From an uncultured Bacteroidales bacterium (GTDB lineage: Bacteria; Bacteroidota; Bacteroidia; Bacteroidales; Paludibacteraceae), in contig CAMHKW010000004.1 in NCBI GenBank assembly GCA_946185835.1, positions 32,171 through 96,170 of the forward strand: 64,000 bases of DNA. The letters run 5' to 3'. Made by a program: the position numbers and the translations under genes. The notes below the pieces were generated by a model. The model was not told the DNA's origin. It worked only from the letters and a program-made list of their open reading frames with translations, and ran no database searches. Positions 19,901 to 28,000 of this stretch are shown one piece after another. Numbering within the stretch: the first letter of the stretch is position 1; each line of letters opens with the position of its first letter.

Positions 19901-22900
19901 AATATCGCCGTTCGCACTCTGTGCGAAGACAATGAGCAGTCGGAGCTGAGTCTTTCGATAAAGGCAAGCACCGAATACGAGGTAGATACCTTCACATGGA
20001 CCTTCGATGGTGACGAGTTCTCAGCGTTGGTAGAAGGTAGCACTTCGTACTATCTGCACCCTGCTCTGACGCCCGGTAGTAACAGCGCGACAGACTCGTA
20101 TTTGTACAAGGCTCAGCGCACGCTCAATACCGGTAATGCAAATAATGGTACCTATGTATATGCTTCGGCGCCTACCTACGTCAATGGCGAGGATGCGAAG
20201 ACAGCCGGTGCTATGCGCCTGTATACTTCCTCGACGGTAGATACCGCTTATGTCATACTGCCTAAGATTATCAACGCCGACAAGAAGCAACTGAGCTTCG
20301 ACGTGCGTGCCGGCTATGCATACGCACCCGACTATCCTGCTGCTTCGACCTACGACTACCACAGCCAGATGTACTATTCGTATACCCCGACCTTGCTGGT
20401 AGGTACATTCGACGAAGGTGCCGGTCTTGAGAGCTTCAAAGAGCTGTATAAGGTTCGTATGCCGGCTCTGAAGAATATCAGCGACGACCCGATATATCCC
20501 GACCCGCAAAACACCACCGACAAACATGGTGAGTATGCACTGCCTGAGAACAACTACTTGTTCAACCGCATCACCGTGCCGGTAGAGTCGTCGCTCGAAG
20601 GCAAACGCCTTGTCATCTTGTCGACCTTCGTTCGCAAGAAGTCGTCGCAGAGCTCGTGCTATGCTTATATCGACAACCTGTCGGTAGAGAATAAGACCGC
20701 TGAGGTTGCTACTCCGCAAATCATCTCGAACAACGTTGTCGACACCGCTGTTACCATCTATTGGGAGGCTAATGGCGGTAAGGCATGGGATGTGCTGGTA
20801 TACGACTCGACGGTATACTTCGCCGACGTGAATGCACAGACTCACCTCATTAAGAAATTAGAGAATGTGACAGCTACCTCTGCCGAGATCACCGACCTGA
20901 CAGAGAAGACCGACTACTGCATCTATCTTGCTCTTGCCGGCAACAGCTCGCTTGGCGCTGTCTCGACCCGCTTGGATGTCCGTACCGCATGTGCTCCGTT
21001 ACCGGTGTCAACGGTATTCGACTTCGACGACGATGACGTGTTTATCTTTAGGTATAGTTCGACAGACTATCAGTACCCGAACGAGTGCTGGTCGTATGGC
21101 TTGAATACGCAGGTGTTGAACGGTACGTACTATACAAACTTCCCGCGTATCCGTTACAATACCGAGTCGACATCGCCGACAGCTACCACATACCAATACT
21201 CACGTAGCGGTAAGGCTGCGCTGCAGTTCTATACCTCTTCGGAAGTAGCTAAACAACGTGCTTACGTAGTGCTGCCGTACATGAACTTCGAGAACCTCGA
21301 TGACATGGAGATGGTATTTTACATGCGCGACGGATATCATTATCTGACCGGCTCGAGCAAAGACAAGATGAGTATGACCAACGCTCTTAGCTACGACCGC
21401 GAATTAGTGGTAGGTATGGTAGAAGACCCCGAAGACTTCTTCGGTACGTTCACTCCTATCGACACCTTGGTATACAAGTACGGCCCCGATGTGCTGACCT
21501 CTTCGAACAAGATCACCGACGACCCGACAGGCGAAAAGTGGTGGGAGAAGAAAGTGGTATCGCTCAAGAGCGGACATGGTAAGTATATAGCACTATACAA
21601 ACCGGGTTATCACTTAGGTTCGTATATCGACGATATCTCGTTCCAGGTACGTCAGACAGCTTTGATGCCTACCAACCTGAAAGGCAGGACCACAGCTTAT
21701 CAGATCTTCGCATCGTGGTTGCCCAAGCAAGAAGGAACGGGCTTCCGCTTCCAACTGAGCACCGACGACAGCTTCAGCGCACTGCTCGTTGACTCGACGG
21801 TTGTGAACAACAACATCGAGATTGGCGGCCTGACACCTAACACCCAATACTTCGTCCGCGTTAAGCAAGTTGGAACCAAGTATGGCGATACTGACTTTAC
21901 TGCAAAAGTTATTCTTTGGACCGAATGTGTACCTACCGAGGGCGCTGTGGCTACAAGCTTCGAGGGTGCAGCCGGCAACGATGTGCCGACCGAGAACTAT
22001 CGTAACTACACCTCTACGCTTCTCAAGAACCAGTGCTGGACATACGACAACGCCGGTACGTCAACCACGGTGGGTACAAGCTACCCGTATAACATCGGTT
22101 CGACAACCTCCGTTTCGTATGCTCTGACGGGTGACTTTGCTCTGAAGCTTTACGCTTACAGCACTACCTATGCCGGCTATGTGGTAACACCGAGAATGGA
22201 GAACCTCGACCTCGACACCATGCAGCTGACCTTCTGGATGACACCTTGTCCGCACGGTACAAGCGGTACATACAAAGATATGGTATCGACGGCATGGGCA
22301 GCTGCCAATGCAGCACAGGTGGAGGTAGGTACATGCTCCGACCCCGCTGACTTGGAGACCTTCGTCCCGATCGACACCATCAAGTACAGCCGTTATACTG
22401 TTGACGAGTTGGTGGCAAAAGCTCCTTCGACGGCTGCTAACGACTTCACATATCAGAAGTTCACTCTGCCTCTGACCGGTGCTGTCGGACCATACGTATA
22501 CATGCGTGCTGTATTCGACAAGTTGCCTAACGTAGGTAAGACCACGGCTACCTCGTCGTCGACAGTATATGTCGATAACTTCTCGGTAGAGCGCCAGCTG
22601 GTATGTGCTACCCCGAGCGACCTCAAAGCCGTTAACGTGATTGACACCACAGCTACCTTGCGCTGGTCGGCGGGCGAAGATGCCAAGAGCTACCGTCTGC
22701 AAGTGTCGGCTGACTATCGCTTCGACGAAGAGACGATGCTCGTTGACTCCGTACTTGAGCAGACAAGCTTCGATCTTAACGGACTGAAAGCCGCTACTCG
22801 CTACTATGCTCGTCTGAAGATGACATGCGTAGAGAACGGCGAAGGCGACTGGTCGTCGAACATCGACTTCCGCACCGCTGAGGCTCCGCTCTACTACGAG

Positions 22901-24541
22901 CAGTTCCGTATGGCAACACAGCTCGCCGACGGTTGGTCGTTCGCAGCAGCTAAGGCAAGCGAGATATTCAGCGAGAAAGCGACATTCACCTATAACACTT
23001 CAGTGCCCGGCTCTACTGCGGGTTGGTATCAGGCTAACGAAAACGAAGCCCTGTCGGGTGCTCACTTCGCAGGACGTCCGTATTCGACAACGGCTAAGTG
23101 GTGGATGATGTCACCTGCTATCATCCTCAACCAGACCGACACTGCTATGCTCTCGTTCATGATGAACTACGTACTGTATAACGCCAACTGGTCGACCGAC
23201 AAGACATGGAGAGCCATAACTCACCAAGTTGCCAACGGAGACGGCATCACCGGTGTGGATGACCAGTTTATGGTTATCATCTCCGACGATGGAGGCGAGA
23301 CATGGAAACGTGAGAACGCCATCATCTGGAACAACGAGCAATCGGATGACCCGAAGGCTGACGGCTATCTGTATGGCAAGGGCGACTATGTACTCAACAA
23401 CATACGCTTCCTTGGCAACAATCCGACCGACCAAGACCGCATACGTATTGACCTGAGCAAGTACCAAGGCAAGATAATCCGCATCGCCTTCTACGTTGAG
23501 TCGACCATCAACAACGCCAATAACGTTATCCATATCGACGATATCCACGTCAACTATGTCAACACTGTCGTTGAGCAGAATACCATCTGCCAGTTCGAGG
23601 ACTACGAGAGTGAACTCAAGGACGCTGAGGGCGAGCCTCTGTTCACCGTCAACGGCGATGCTGTAGCAGTGGGTAGCACCCTGATGGACAACTACACAAT
23701 GTCTGTCGAGCGTGGCGTTAACGATACCGTTCGTCAGCTCTCGCTCAACGTGCTCGAAGCTCCGCAAATCAACCTCGGCGAGGCAACGATATGCGAAGGT
23801 ACTCTGTTCTCTGACTACGGCTTCAACGAACTCGCTGTCGCCGGCGTTTACAAACGCAAAGGCATAGTGGAAGAGACAGGTTGCGCTAAGATCGAGACCT
23901 TCACACTCAACGTGATACCGCGTCAGCAAGGTCAGATGGAAGAGACGATATGCCAAGGCTCGAAGTTCACATGGCAGACCAGCAAGGGTGCTGTCGAACT
24001 CGACCGTGCCGGCGTTTACTTCGACACCATACCGTCGCTCGTGACCGGCTGCGACTCAGTGATAACCTTCGTGCTGAATGTCAGCGCTCCTGACACCATC
24101 GACGTAGAAGCCGAGGTGGCTGAGAACGAGTTGCCATACGAGTACAACGGCATGCTGCTCGGCGAGGGTCTGACAGTGGGCGAATACGAGATAGAAGCTC
24201 CCATCACCGACGAAAACGGATGTGTTGTCATCATCCGTCTGTCGCTGACCGTGACCGAGCCTACTATCGAGGCTCTCGATAACCTCGTAGCCGGCGAGCT
24301 GAGCATCACTCCTTCGGTTATCAGCCGTGGCGAGACGGTGACAGTAAGCGGTGAGCTGAGCAGTCGTCAGATGCGCGACATGCGACTCGACGTCTTCGAC
24401 GCCACAGGCAAGTGCGTCTACAGCACCGAGCCTAAGACGCTGCCTGCTAAGGCTGACGGCTTCGTGAGCGCAGGTATCTACAGCGTACGCCTCACCACCG
24501 GCAGTGGCGAGAGCTACGTGGGACGTGTGCTCGTCAAATAA
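13976..24541 (+). CDS. Giant T9SS-secreted multidomain adhesin-like protein (paralog 1)
   Basis: ORF track 3523 aa from GTG 13970; ATG at 13976 (MKKIYFFLLASLMLLPVSLKAQ signal peptide). About ten FnIII-like modules (e.g. TTYYVYLQSICGGQVSDWSEPQTF) alternate with choice-of-anchor/cleaved-adhesin-like jelly-roll segments (FYIDEVTIE, YIDDVTIS). C-terminal sorting domain LDVFDATGKCVYS...AGIYSVRLTTGSGESYVGRVLVK. Confidence 0.9.
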   Translation: MKKIYFFLLASLMLLPVSLKAQNEFVVKLQESFEAGQIPSTWSQEYVVGHQDWAVEQLADYKYPSNQLPDYKADKGGTYRAYLRNSTGQTIGYKTKLVSPAMDLQGVYRPILRFYHAQDKWTADFDTLRVYYRTAPDEDWVLLPDAEYTTAIRSWQWETIELPSYNTSSYQIAFEGGDNMGRGIVLDSIVVRSYPECTQPYDITLSNVANGEATIGWHASWDADQFHVVLTNRKAEMDTLGLIDPAVIAFDTIMEYDGQFTVTAQGLAANTTYYVYLQSICGGQVSDWSEPQTFTMAFKKELPYTETFQMPYTTNSTADMRLESWTWGGSVAPVIDLWITPQNYYIYSRINDPAVVFNGNYSHSSGRFSTPLPADALAYMATPELTGADLKDCQVRMWATMAQRFLRKNANSIIVGIATDPTDITTFTPVDTVTITTKDVIEEFTVSLEKYTGNGRFVVFASYFDKPNQFYIDEVTIEPRPQTAKPDYQTFHIIPDSTSAELSWVAPRADVQSYNILVGTDTLYKNGGYQLSDKVVELNSTTASATITGLRPWDAKGYFVAVQAVYAAGVSEWSEPRWFQTSADMPLPMHFSFEDSEGYYTRQGVSSYFYPNNIMMFSSDVDWPRNTAKTSALAGKDGDKFLYLNMDAGKDAWIVFPEVDDVTKAQINFFLCSQTAANKPRCNIELGVMTSPFDLNTFVKVDEFKAAEKWQRCYGNFVEYTGKGKYIALRWMEPEGASYSTNYIDDVTISELVDCPIVTGVDYTATDTSLVITWNKGRATAWNVKVSSYMFDDADLTVDTKVKGDMYDGSVIGTPTLTVTGLDFAKTYYTYIQADCDGNLTEWTSASPMTTDCKPMFTVPYVETFNGDREGNLGSGFHPVCWYWGGCNYQYLYSSYDSDGLDPEHKGCLYVRTNSASEIGWAAMPELDMPLEDMMLLFDYYSAATLAASYVYVGVMDDPNDFSTFVAVDSVAPRSTSTWHKDIKVNFLNYKGTGKYIAFTCGPLRGSTYVLAYLDYVRVLPFRCQAPDLSFSGITASSMVCHWLGKLSNEAEGWQYIVTNAPLTDEELNADNYTIDEKVLVASGITKNDSVALDELEMQKAYYFYVRALCGDSVWSSASAMTQCKKIPGTGRYVEDFESYGMQPTSSLSGTETYISYFKKAITPDCWTVGTYFNANNIGYSTDPSVSATYTHRNYFPYVASNGTGTTTDVNYYDKGTALTTYHYSNSGTNYLKLYGTYSATATSNHSPAWVAMPEIEATDEEFRAITVKGSFQMSTTSTYRLIIGVMDDPTDLSTFTVLDSVGPGLGTGVGKDVYFEVPLENYTGTGRYVAFRTPFGITTTAYLDDIVIDGTGCYQPQPSLSRLTSQSVRLTAGLRGQTDWMYVVTDAEVSDELFTAGVDAIKEAGINIVDIDTLPNSSRFKVITGLEEDSTYHISVMAICDPASGLYSQGAHLSFTTLCAPVKELNEDFEGFDTGSGKKVGCWISGSLTESATNLYIPYVNNTASYRSYGDKYLYLYSTTTYNGAYAIAPAFDCDDITKYQVAFYARSATSSAYAKKLKVGVLTDPLDLSTMTIIDTLDIAITPGRYLVSFAGYKGDLEGNMGKHLVFLSDFNATNQIGVGQVEIQPIPACQIPSKLEVESLTDVEAVIGWQGNADKYEVLLTSQAIADTVLNKGLDQDEVKAVLLRTVVVDTTGVKFAGLIPATNYFVHIRAICGTDTTDFDYSGKQFMTECAERMPLPYFTDFDDMPNGTSQRPTCWMGNYTLASSNSYPYVYNNTSYSHSGAQSVYLYGSSSNQTVLVSPKIAIDKLSNLQVTLWVRGSSANKILNIGVVPEDSVALGETDALNRGFISLMTYTNPVTTGEYVTINFDEIVPDSLAGYTRFAIATDLSSAAGTFYLDDLSIRKIPSCFVPTALEATGNTANTISLHFEPGKPTDTKWEVALWKDELGADTTYVVVDTFDCVINGLSSSTIYNIAVRTLCEDNEQSELSLSIKASTEYEVDTFTWTFDGDEFSALVEGSTSYYLHPALTPGSNSATDSYLYKAQRTLNTGNANNGTYVYASAPTYVNGEDAKTAGAMRLYTSSTVDTAYVILPKIINADKKQLSFDVRAGYAYAPDYPAASTYDYHSQMYYSYTPTLLVGTFDEGAGLESFKELYKVRMPALKNISDDPIYPDPQNTTDKHGEYALPENNYLFNRITVPVESSLEGKRLVILSTFVRKKSSQSSCYAYIDNLSVENKTAEVATPQIISNNVVDTAVTIYWEANGGKAWDVLVYDSTVYFADVNAQTHLIKKLENVTATSAEITDLTEKTDYCIYLALAGNSSLGAVSTRLDVRTACAPLPVSTVFDFDDDDVFIFRYSSTDYQYPNECWSYGLNTQVLNGTYYTNFPRIRYNTESTSPTATTYQYSRSGKAALQFYTSSEVAKQRAYVVLPYMNFENLDDMEMVFYMRDGYHYLTGSSKDKMSMTNALSYDRELVVGMVEDPEDFFGTFTPIDTLVYKYGPDVLTSSNKITDDPTGEKWWEKKVVSLKSGHGKYIALYKPGYHLGSYIDDISFQVRQTALMPTNLKGRTTAYQIFASWLPKQEGTGFRFQLSTDDSFSALLVDSTVVNNNIEIGGLTPNTQYFVRVKQVGTKYGDTDFTAKVILWTECVPTEGAVATSFEGAAGNDVPTENYRNYTSTLLKNQCWTYDNAGTSTTVGTSYPYNIGSTTSVSYALTGDFALKLYAYSTTYAGYVVTPRMENLDLDTMQLTFWMTPCPHGTSGTYKDMVSTAWAAANAAQVEVGTCSDPADLETFVPIDTIKYSRYTVDELVAKAPSTAANDFTYQKFTLPLTGAVGPYVYMRAVFDKLPNVGKTTATSSSTVYVDNFSVERQLVCATPSDLKAVNVIDTTATLRWSAGEDAKSYRLQVSADYRFDEETMLVDSVLEQTSFDLNGLKAATRYYARLKMTCVENGEGDWSSNIDFRTAEAPLYYEQFRMATQLADGWSFAAAKASEIFSEKATFTYNTSVPGSTAGWYQANENEALSGAHFAGRPYSTTAKWWMMSPAIILNQTDTAMLSFMMNYVLYNANWSTDKTWRAITHQVANGDGITGVDDQFMVIISDDGGETWKRENAIIWNNEQSDDPKADGYLYGKGDYVLNNIRFLGNNPTDQDRIRIDLSKYQGKIIRIAFYVESTINNANNVIHIDDIHVNYVNTVVEQNTICQFEDYESELKDAEGEPLFTVNGDAVAVGSTLMDNYTMSVERGVNDTVRQLSLNVLEAPQINLGEATICEGTLFSDYGFNELAVAGVYKRKGIVEETGCAKIETFTLNVIPRQQGQMEETICQGSKFTWQTSKGAVELDRAGVYFDTIPSLVTGCDSVITFVLNVSAPDTIDVEAEVAENELPYEYNGMLLGEGLTVGEYEIEAPITDENGCVVIIRLSLTVTEPTIEALDNLVAGELSITPSVISRGETVTVSGELSSRQMRDMRLDVFDATGKCVYSTEPKTLPAKADGFVSAGIYSVRLTTGSGESYVGRVLVK

Positions 24542-24553
24542 GATTAGGGAAAT

Positions 24554-24589
24554 CGGGATGCCGAGAATTACGCGATTTTCGGCATCCCG
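24554..24589. repeat. Inverted repeat just after the stop of giant gene 1
   Basis: cgggatgccga (24554-24564) / tcggcatcccg (24579-24589), perfect 11-bp stem; identical copy after giant gene 2. Confidence 0.85.
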
Positions 24590-24711
24590 AGATCCCGAGA
24601 TGTCGAGATCCCGAGATGTCGAGATGTCGAGATGTTGAGATGTCGAGATGTCGAGATGTCGAGATGTCGAGATGTTGAGATGTCGAGATGTCGAGATGTC
24701 GAGATGTCGAA
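24588..24711. repeat. Octamer tandem array (consensus (C/T)CGAGAT(G/C)), about 15 units
   Basis: ccgagatc ccgagatg tcgagatc ccgagatg tcgagatg tcgagatg ttgagatg tcgagatg ... Confidence 0.95.
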
Positions 24712-24716
24712 ATTTG

Positions 24717-24751
24717 AAAAAGTGGTCGCCCGTGGCGACCACTTTTTTTTT
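24717..24751 (+). terminator. Rho-independent terminator of giant gene 1
   Basis: aaaaagtggtcgcc-cgt-ggcgaccactttttttt. Confidence 0.9.
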
Positions 24752-24910
24752 CGAGGCGACAAATATTTGCCGCTTCGATTTTTTTTTGACAAATATTTGC
24801 CGCTTCGTTTTTTTGACAAATGCACCGCGATGTCCGATGAAAACTGACATTGTGAGCGAATATGAGCGTGTGCAGAATGTTACAAATGCTGCGAAAAGAT
24901 GTATTTTGTT

Positions 24911-24940
24911 TTTGTATATAGAATTATTTTCGTAATTTTG
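24911..24940 (+). promoter_or_regulatory. Predicted promoter of giant gene 2
   Basis: TTTG (24911-24914), N18, TAATTTTG (24933-24940). Confidence 0.55.
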
Positions 24941-25028
24941 TCGCGATTTTGTGCATTTTGCAAATCCTATTTGTCAAAATACTGTAAAAGGTATATAGTT
25001 AATTTATGTGTAATCAAAAAATGTGCTT

Positions 25029-28000
25029 ATGAAAAAGACTTATCTCTTTTTGTTGGCATTAGTGCTAATGCCGCTAAGCATCGGAGCTCAGAACGGCTTT
25101 GTTGTTCGTTTGCAAGAGAGCTTCGAGACCGGTCAGATTCCATCGACATGGACCCAGGAATATGTCGTTGGTCATCAGGACTGGGCCGTTGAAGAGCTTT
25201 CGGACTATCGTCATCCGAATGCTCAGTTGCCTGACTACAAGCTTGACAAGGGTGGCACACATCGTGCTTACCTGCGCAACACTACGGGTCAGACCATCGG
25301 TTTTAAGACACGTCTGGTATCGCCTGTGATGGACCTTACCGACGTCTATCGTCCGATATTGCGCTTCTACCATGCGCAAGACAAGTGGACAGCCGACTTC
25401 GACACACTGCGTGTCTACTATCGTGCTAATCCCGAGGACGACTGGACACTACTGCCTGAGGCTGAGTATAACAAAGCCTACAGCGGATGGCAAGCCGAGA
25501 CTATCGAGCTGCCGAGTTTCAACTCGAAGACCTACCAGATAGCCTTCGAGGGAACCGATAACTTAGGTCGCGGTATCGTGCTCGACTCTATCGTAGTGCG
25601 TTCGTATCCGGAGTGTACCCGTCCGTCGGACATCACGATGACGGGCGTAGGCAACGGTGAGGCAACGGTGAGCTGGCATGCCAACTGGGATGCCGACGAG
25701 TTCCATATCGTCTTCTCCAAAGAGCAGGCAGAGATGGACACACTCGGACTTATCGACCCCGCAGTGATTGCCGTCGACACCATTGTGCCTTACGACGGTG
25801 TGTTCCGTATGACAGCTGTCGGACTGCAAGCTAACACCAAGTATTATGTGTATATGCAGTCGATATGCGGTGGTCAGCTCAGTGAATGGAGCGACCCTCA
25901 GGAATTCACTATGGCTTATCGCGAGCAGATACCCTACCACGAGGACTTCTTCATGATTCACACCTCCAACCAGGTGTCGGACATGCGTCTGCCGTCGTGG
26001 ACCTGGGGCGGAGCCATACCGCCGCTGTTGGGTTTGTGGATGGGGCAGACTTATTACCCGATCTATTCACACACCGACCCTGCCACACCGGCAGCTGTGT
26101 TTAACGGTACTTACTCGGTTACTTCCGGTCGTTTCACCACGCCGTTGCCTGCCAATACACTTGCGTATATGGCATCTCCCGAGCTTGTGGGTGAAGACAT
26201 CAAAGACTGCCAAGTGCGCTTCTGGGCTACCGTAGCTCAGCGTGCTTTCCAGCGTACATACGCCACATCTATCATAGTGGGTATAGCTACCGACCCGACC
26301 GATTTCACGACGATGGTAGCTGTCGACACTGTCAAGATAACCAAGAAAGATGTGATAGAGGAATATACGGTCTCGCTTGCCAACTATACCGGCAACGGCC
26401 GTTTTCTTGTGTTTGCAAGCTACTTCGACAAGCCTAACCAGTTCTATATCGATGAGGTGACCATCGAAAAACGTCCTGACCGTCAGAAGCCCGACTACCA
26501 GACCTTCTTTGTATATCCCAAGAGCAAAGAGGCTACTATAGAGTGGGCAGCACCTGCAGCTGACGTGCAGTCGTACAACGTGGTTGTAGCCAAAGATATA
26601 GTAGTCTCGGGCACCACGATAGACGCTACCGAGTCGCTGCCACAGTCTAACGTGGCTACAGCTAAGGCTACGATAAACGGTCTGCAGCCCTCGACGATAT
26701 ATAAGGTCGCCGTGCAGGCAGTATACGCCTCGGGCGTGTCGGCATGGTCGGAGCCTCGCGAGGTATGGACCTCTGCCGAACGTGAGTTACCGATGACCTT
26801 CAATTTCGAAGCCGACGAGGGTATGTACAACCTCAATGGTGTAGGTAACGTGTTCTATCCCGCAGGTATGCAGGTGTATTCCACCGATGTGGACGCTCCG
26901 TACATATATGCTAACACCTCGTCGATATCGGCACAAAGCGGTACGCAGATGATATATCTGAATATGGATGCCGGTAACGAGTCGAGATTAGTATTGCCAT
27001 ATATCGAAGAAGTCGACAGCGTGCAGCTTACTTTCTACCTCTCGTCGCAGACCGCTGCAAATGTGGCACGCTGCCGTATTCAGGTAGGCGTGATGACCGA
27101 CCCGTCGCAAATGTCGACATTCGAATATATCGACGAGTTCTACGCCTCGGAAAGCTGGCGTCGTTGCTACACCAACTTCCTCGACTACAAGGGCGATGGC
27201 CACTATATCGTACTGCGCTGGATGGAGCCTGACGGAGCACAGTATTCGACCAACTATGTTGATAACCTCACGGTCAACAAGGTTGTCGACTGCCCCGTGA
27301 CGACGGGTATCACTGTCGAAGAGTCGGAGTCGAGTGCTATCATCCGTTGGAGCAAAGGTGCCGCTGTAAAGTGGAACGTCAAAGTGTTCTCGAAGTATGT
27401 CGACGATGCCGACATGACCGTCGACAGCCAGATCCCCGGCGATATCCTCGATGTGACACTCGACACCAACTATGTCGTTCTCGAAGGGTTGAAGTATGCT
27501 ACCAGATATTACGTTTACGTACAGGCATACTGCGACAACGAGCCTACCGAGTGGTCGTCGGCTGCCACCTTCCTTACCGAATGTCCGTCGGCGATGCCGA
27601 TACCTTTCCATACCGACTTCGAAGAGATAGAGGCATCGGGTACAGGTGTGCTGCCTCCGTGCTGGACACCCACCTACCTTACGGATACGAAGTCGTATCC
27701 GTATATCCGCAATGTGACCACCACCCAGTATAACGAGGGCGGAACGAACCTGCGTGATATGTATATGTATTCTACCACCGCTTACGGTTCTATCATCTCG
27801 TTGCCCAAGATGGCAGGTAACCTGAAAGACCTGCTGGTACGTGGTAAGATGACGTATTCCTCAGTGGGCTATCGCCTGTATGTGGGTGTGATGACCGAGC
27901 CGGGTAACTACGAGACGCTGGTTCCCGTCGACTCGGTAGTGCTGATAACAGCCTCTACCACCACCGCTCCTTATTGGCAGAACTTCTCGTTTGGCTTCGG

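Noticed and set aside
14006-23956. Long antisense ORFs inside the giant genes (e.g. 14006-15064, 17261-18076, 20021-20845, 23111-23956, minus)
   Set aside because: They mirror the coding strand's composition; translations are low-quality (His/Arg/Val-rich) with no domains, and the sense frame carries coherent repeated domains.
24588-24711. Octamer arrays as a CRISPR array
   Set aside because: No spacers, 8-bp period, no cas genes anywhere in the window.
24568-24935. ORFs through the octamer arrays (e.g. CRDVEMSRCRDVEMSR, 24632-24847, 24648-24935, 24568-24825, 35619-35906)
   Set aside because: An 8-bp repeat is open in several frames on both strands by chance; no ribosome-binding context or domain. 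Treated as non-coding repeat.
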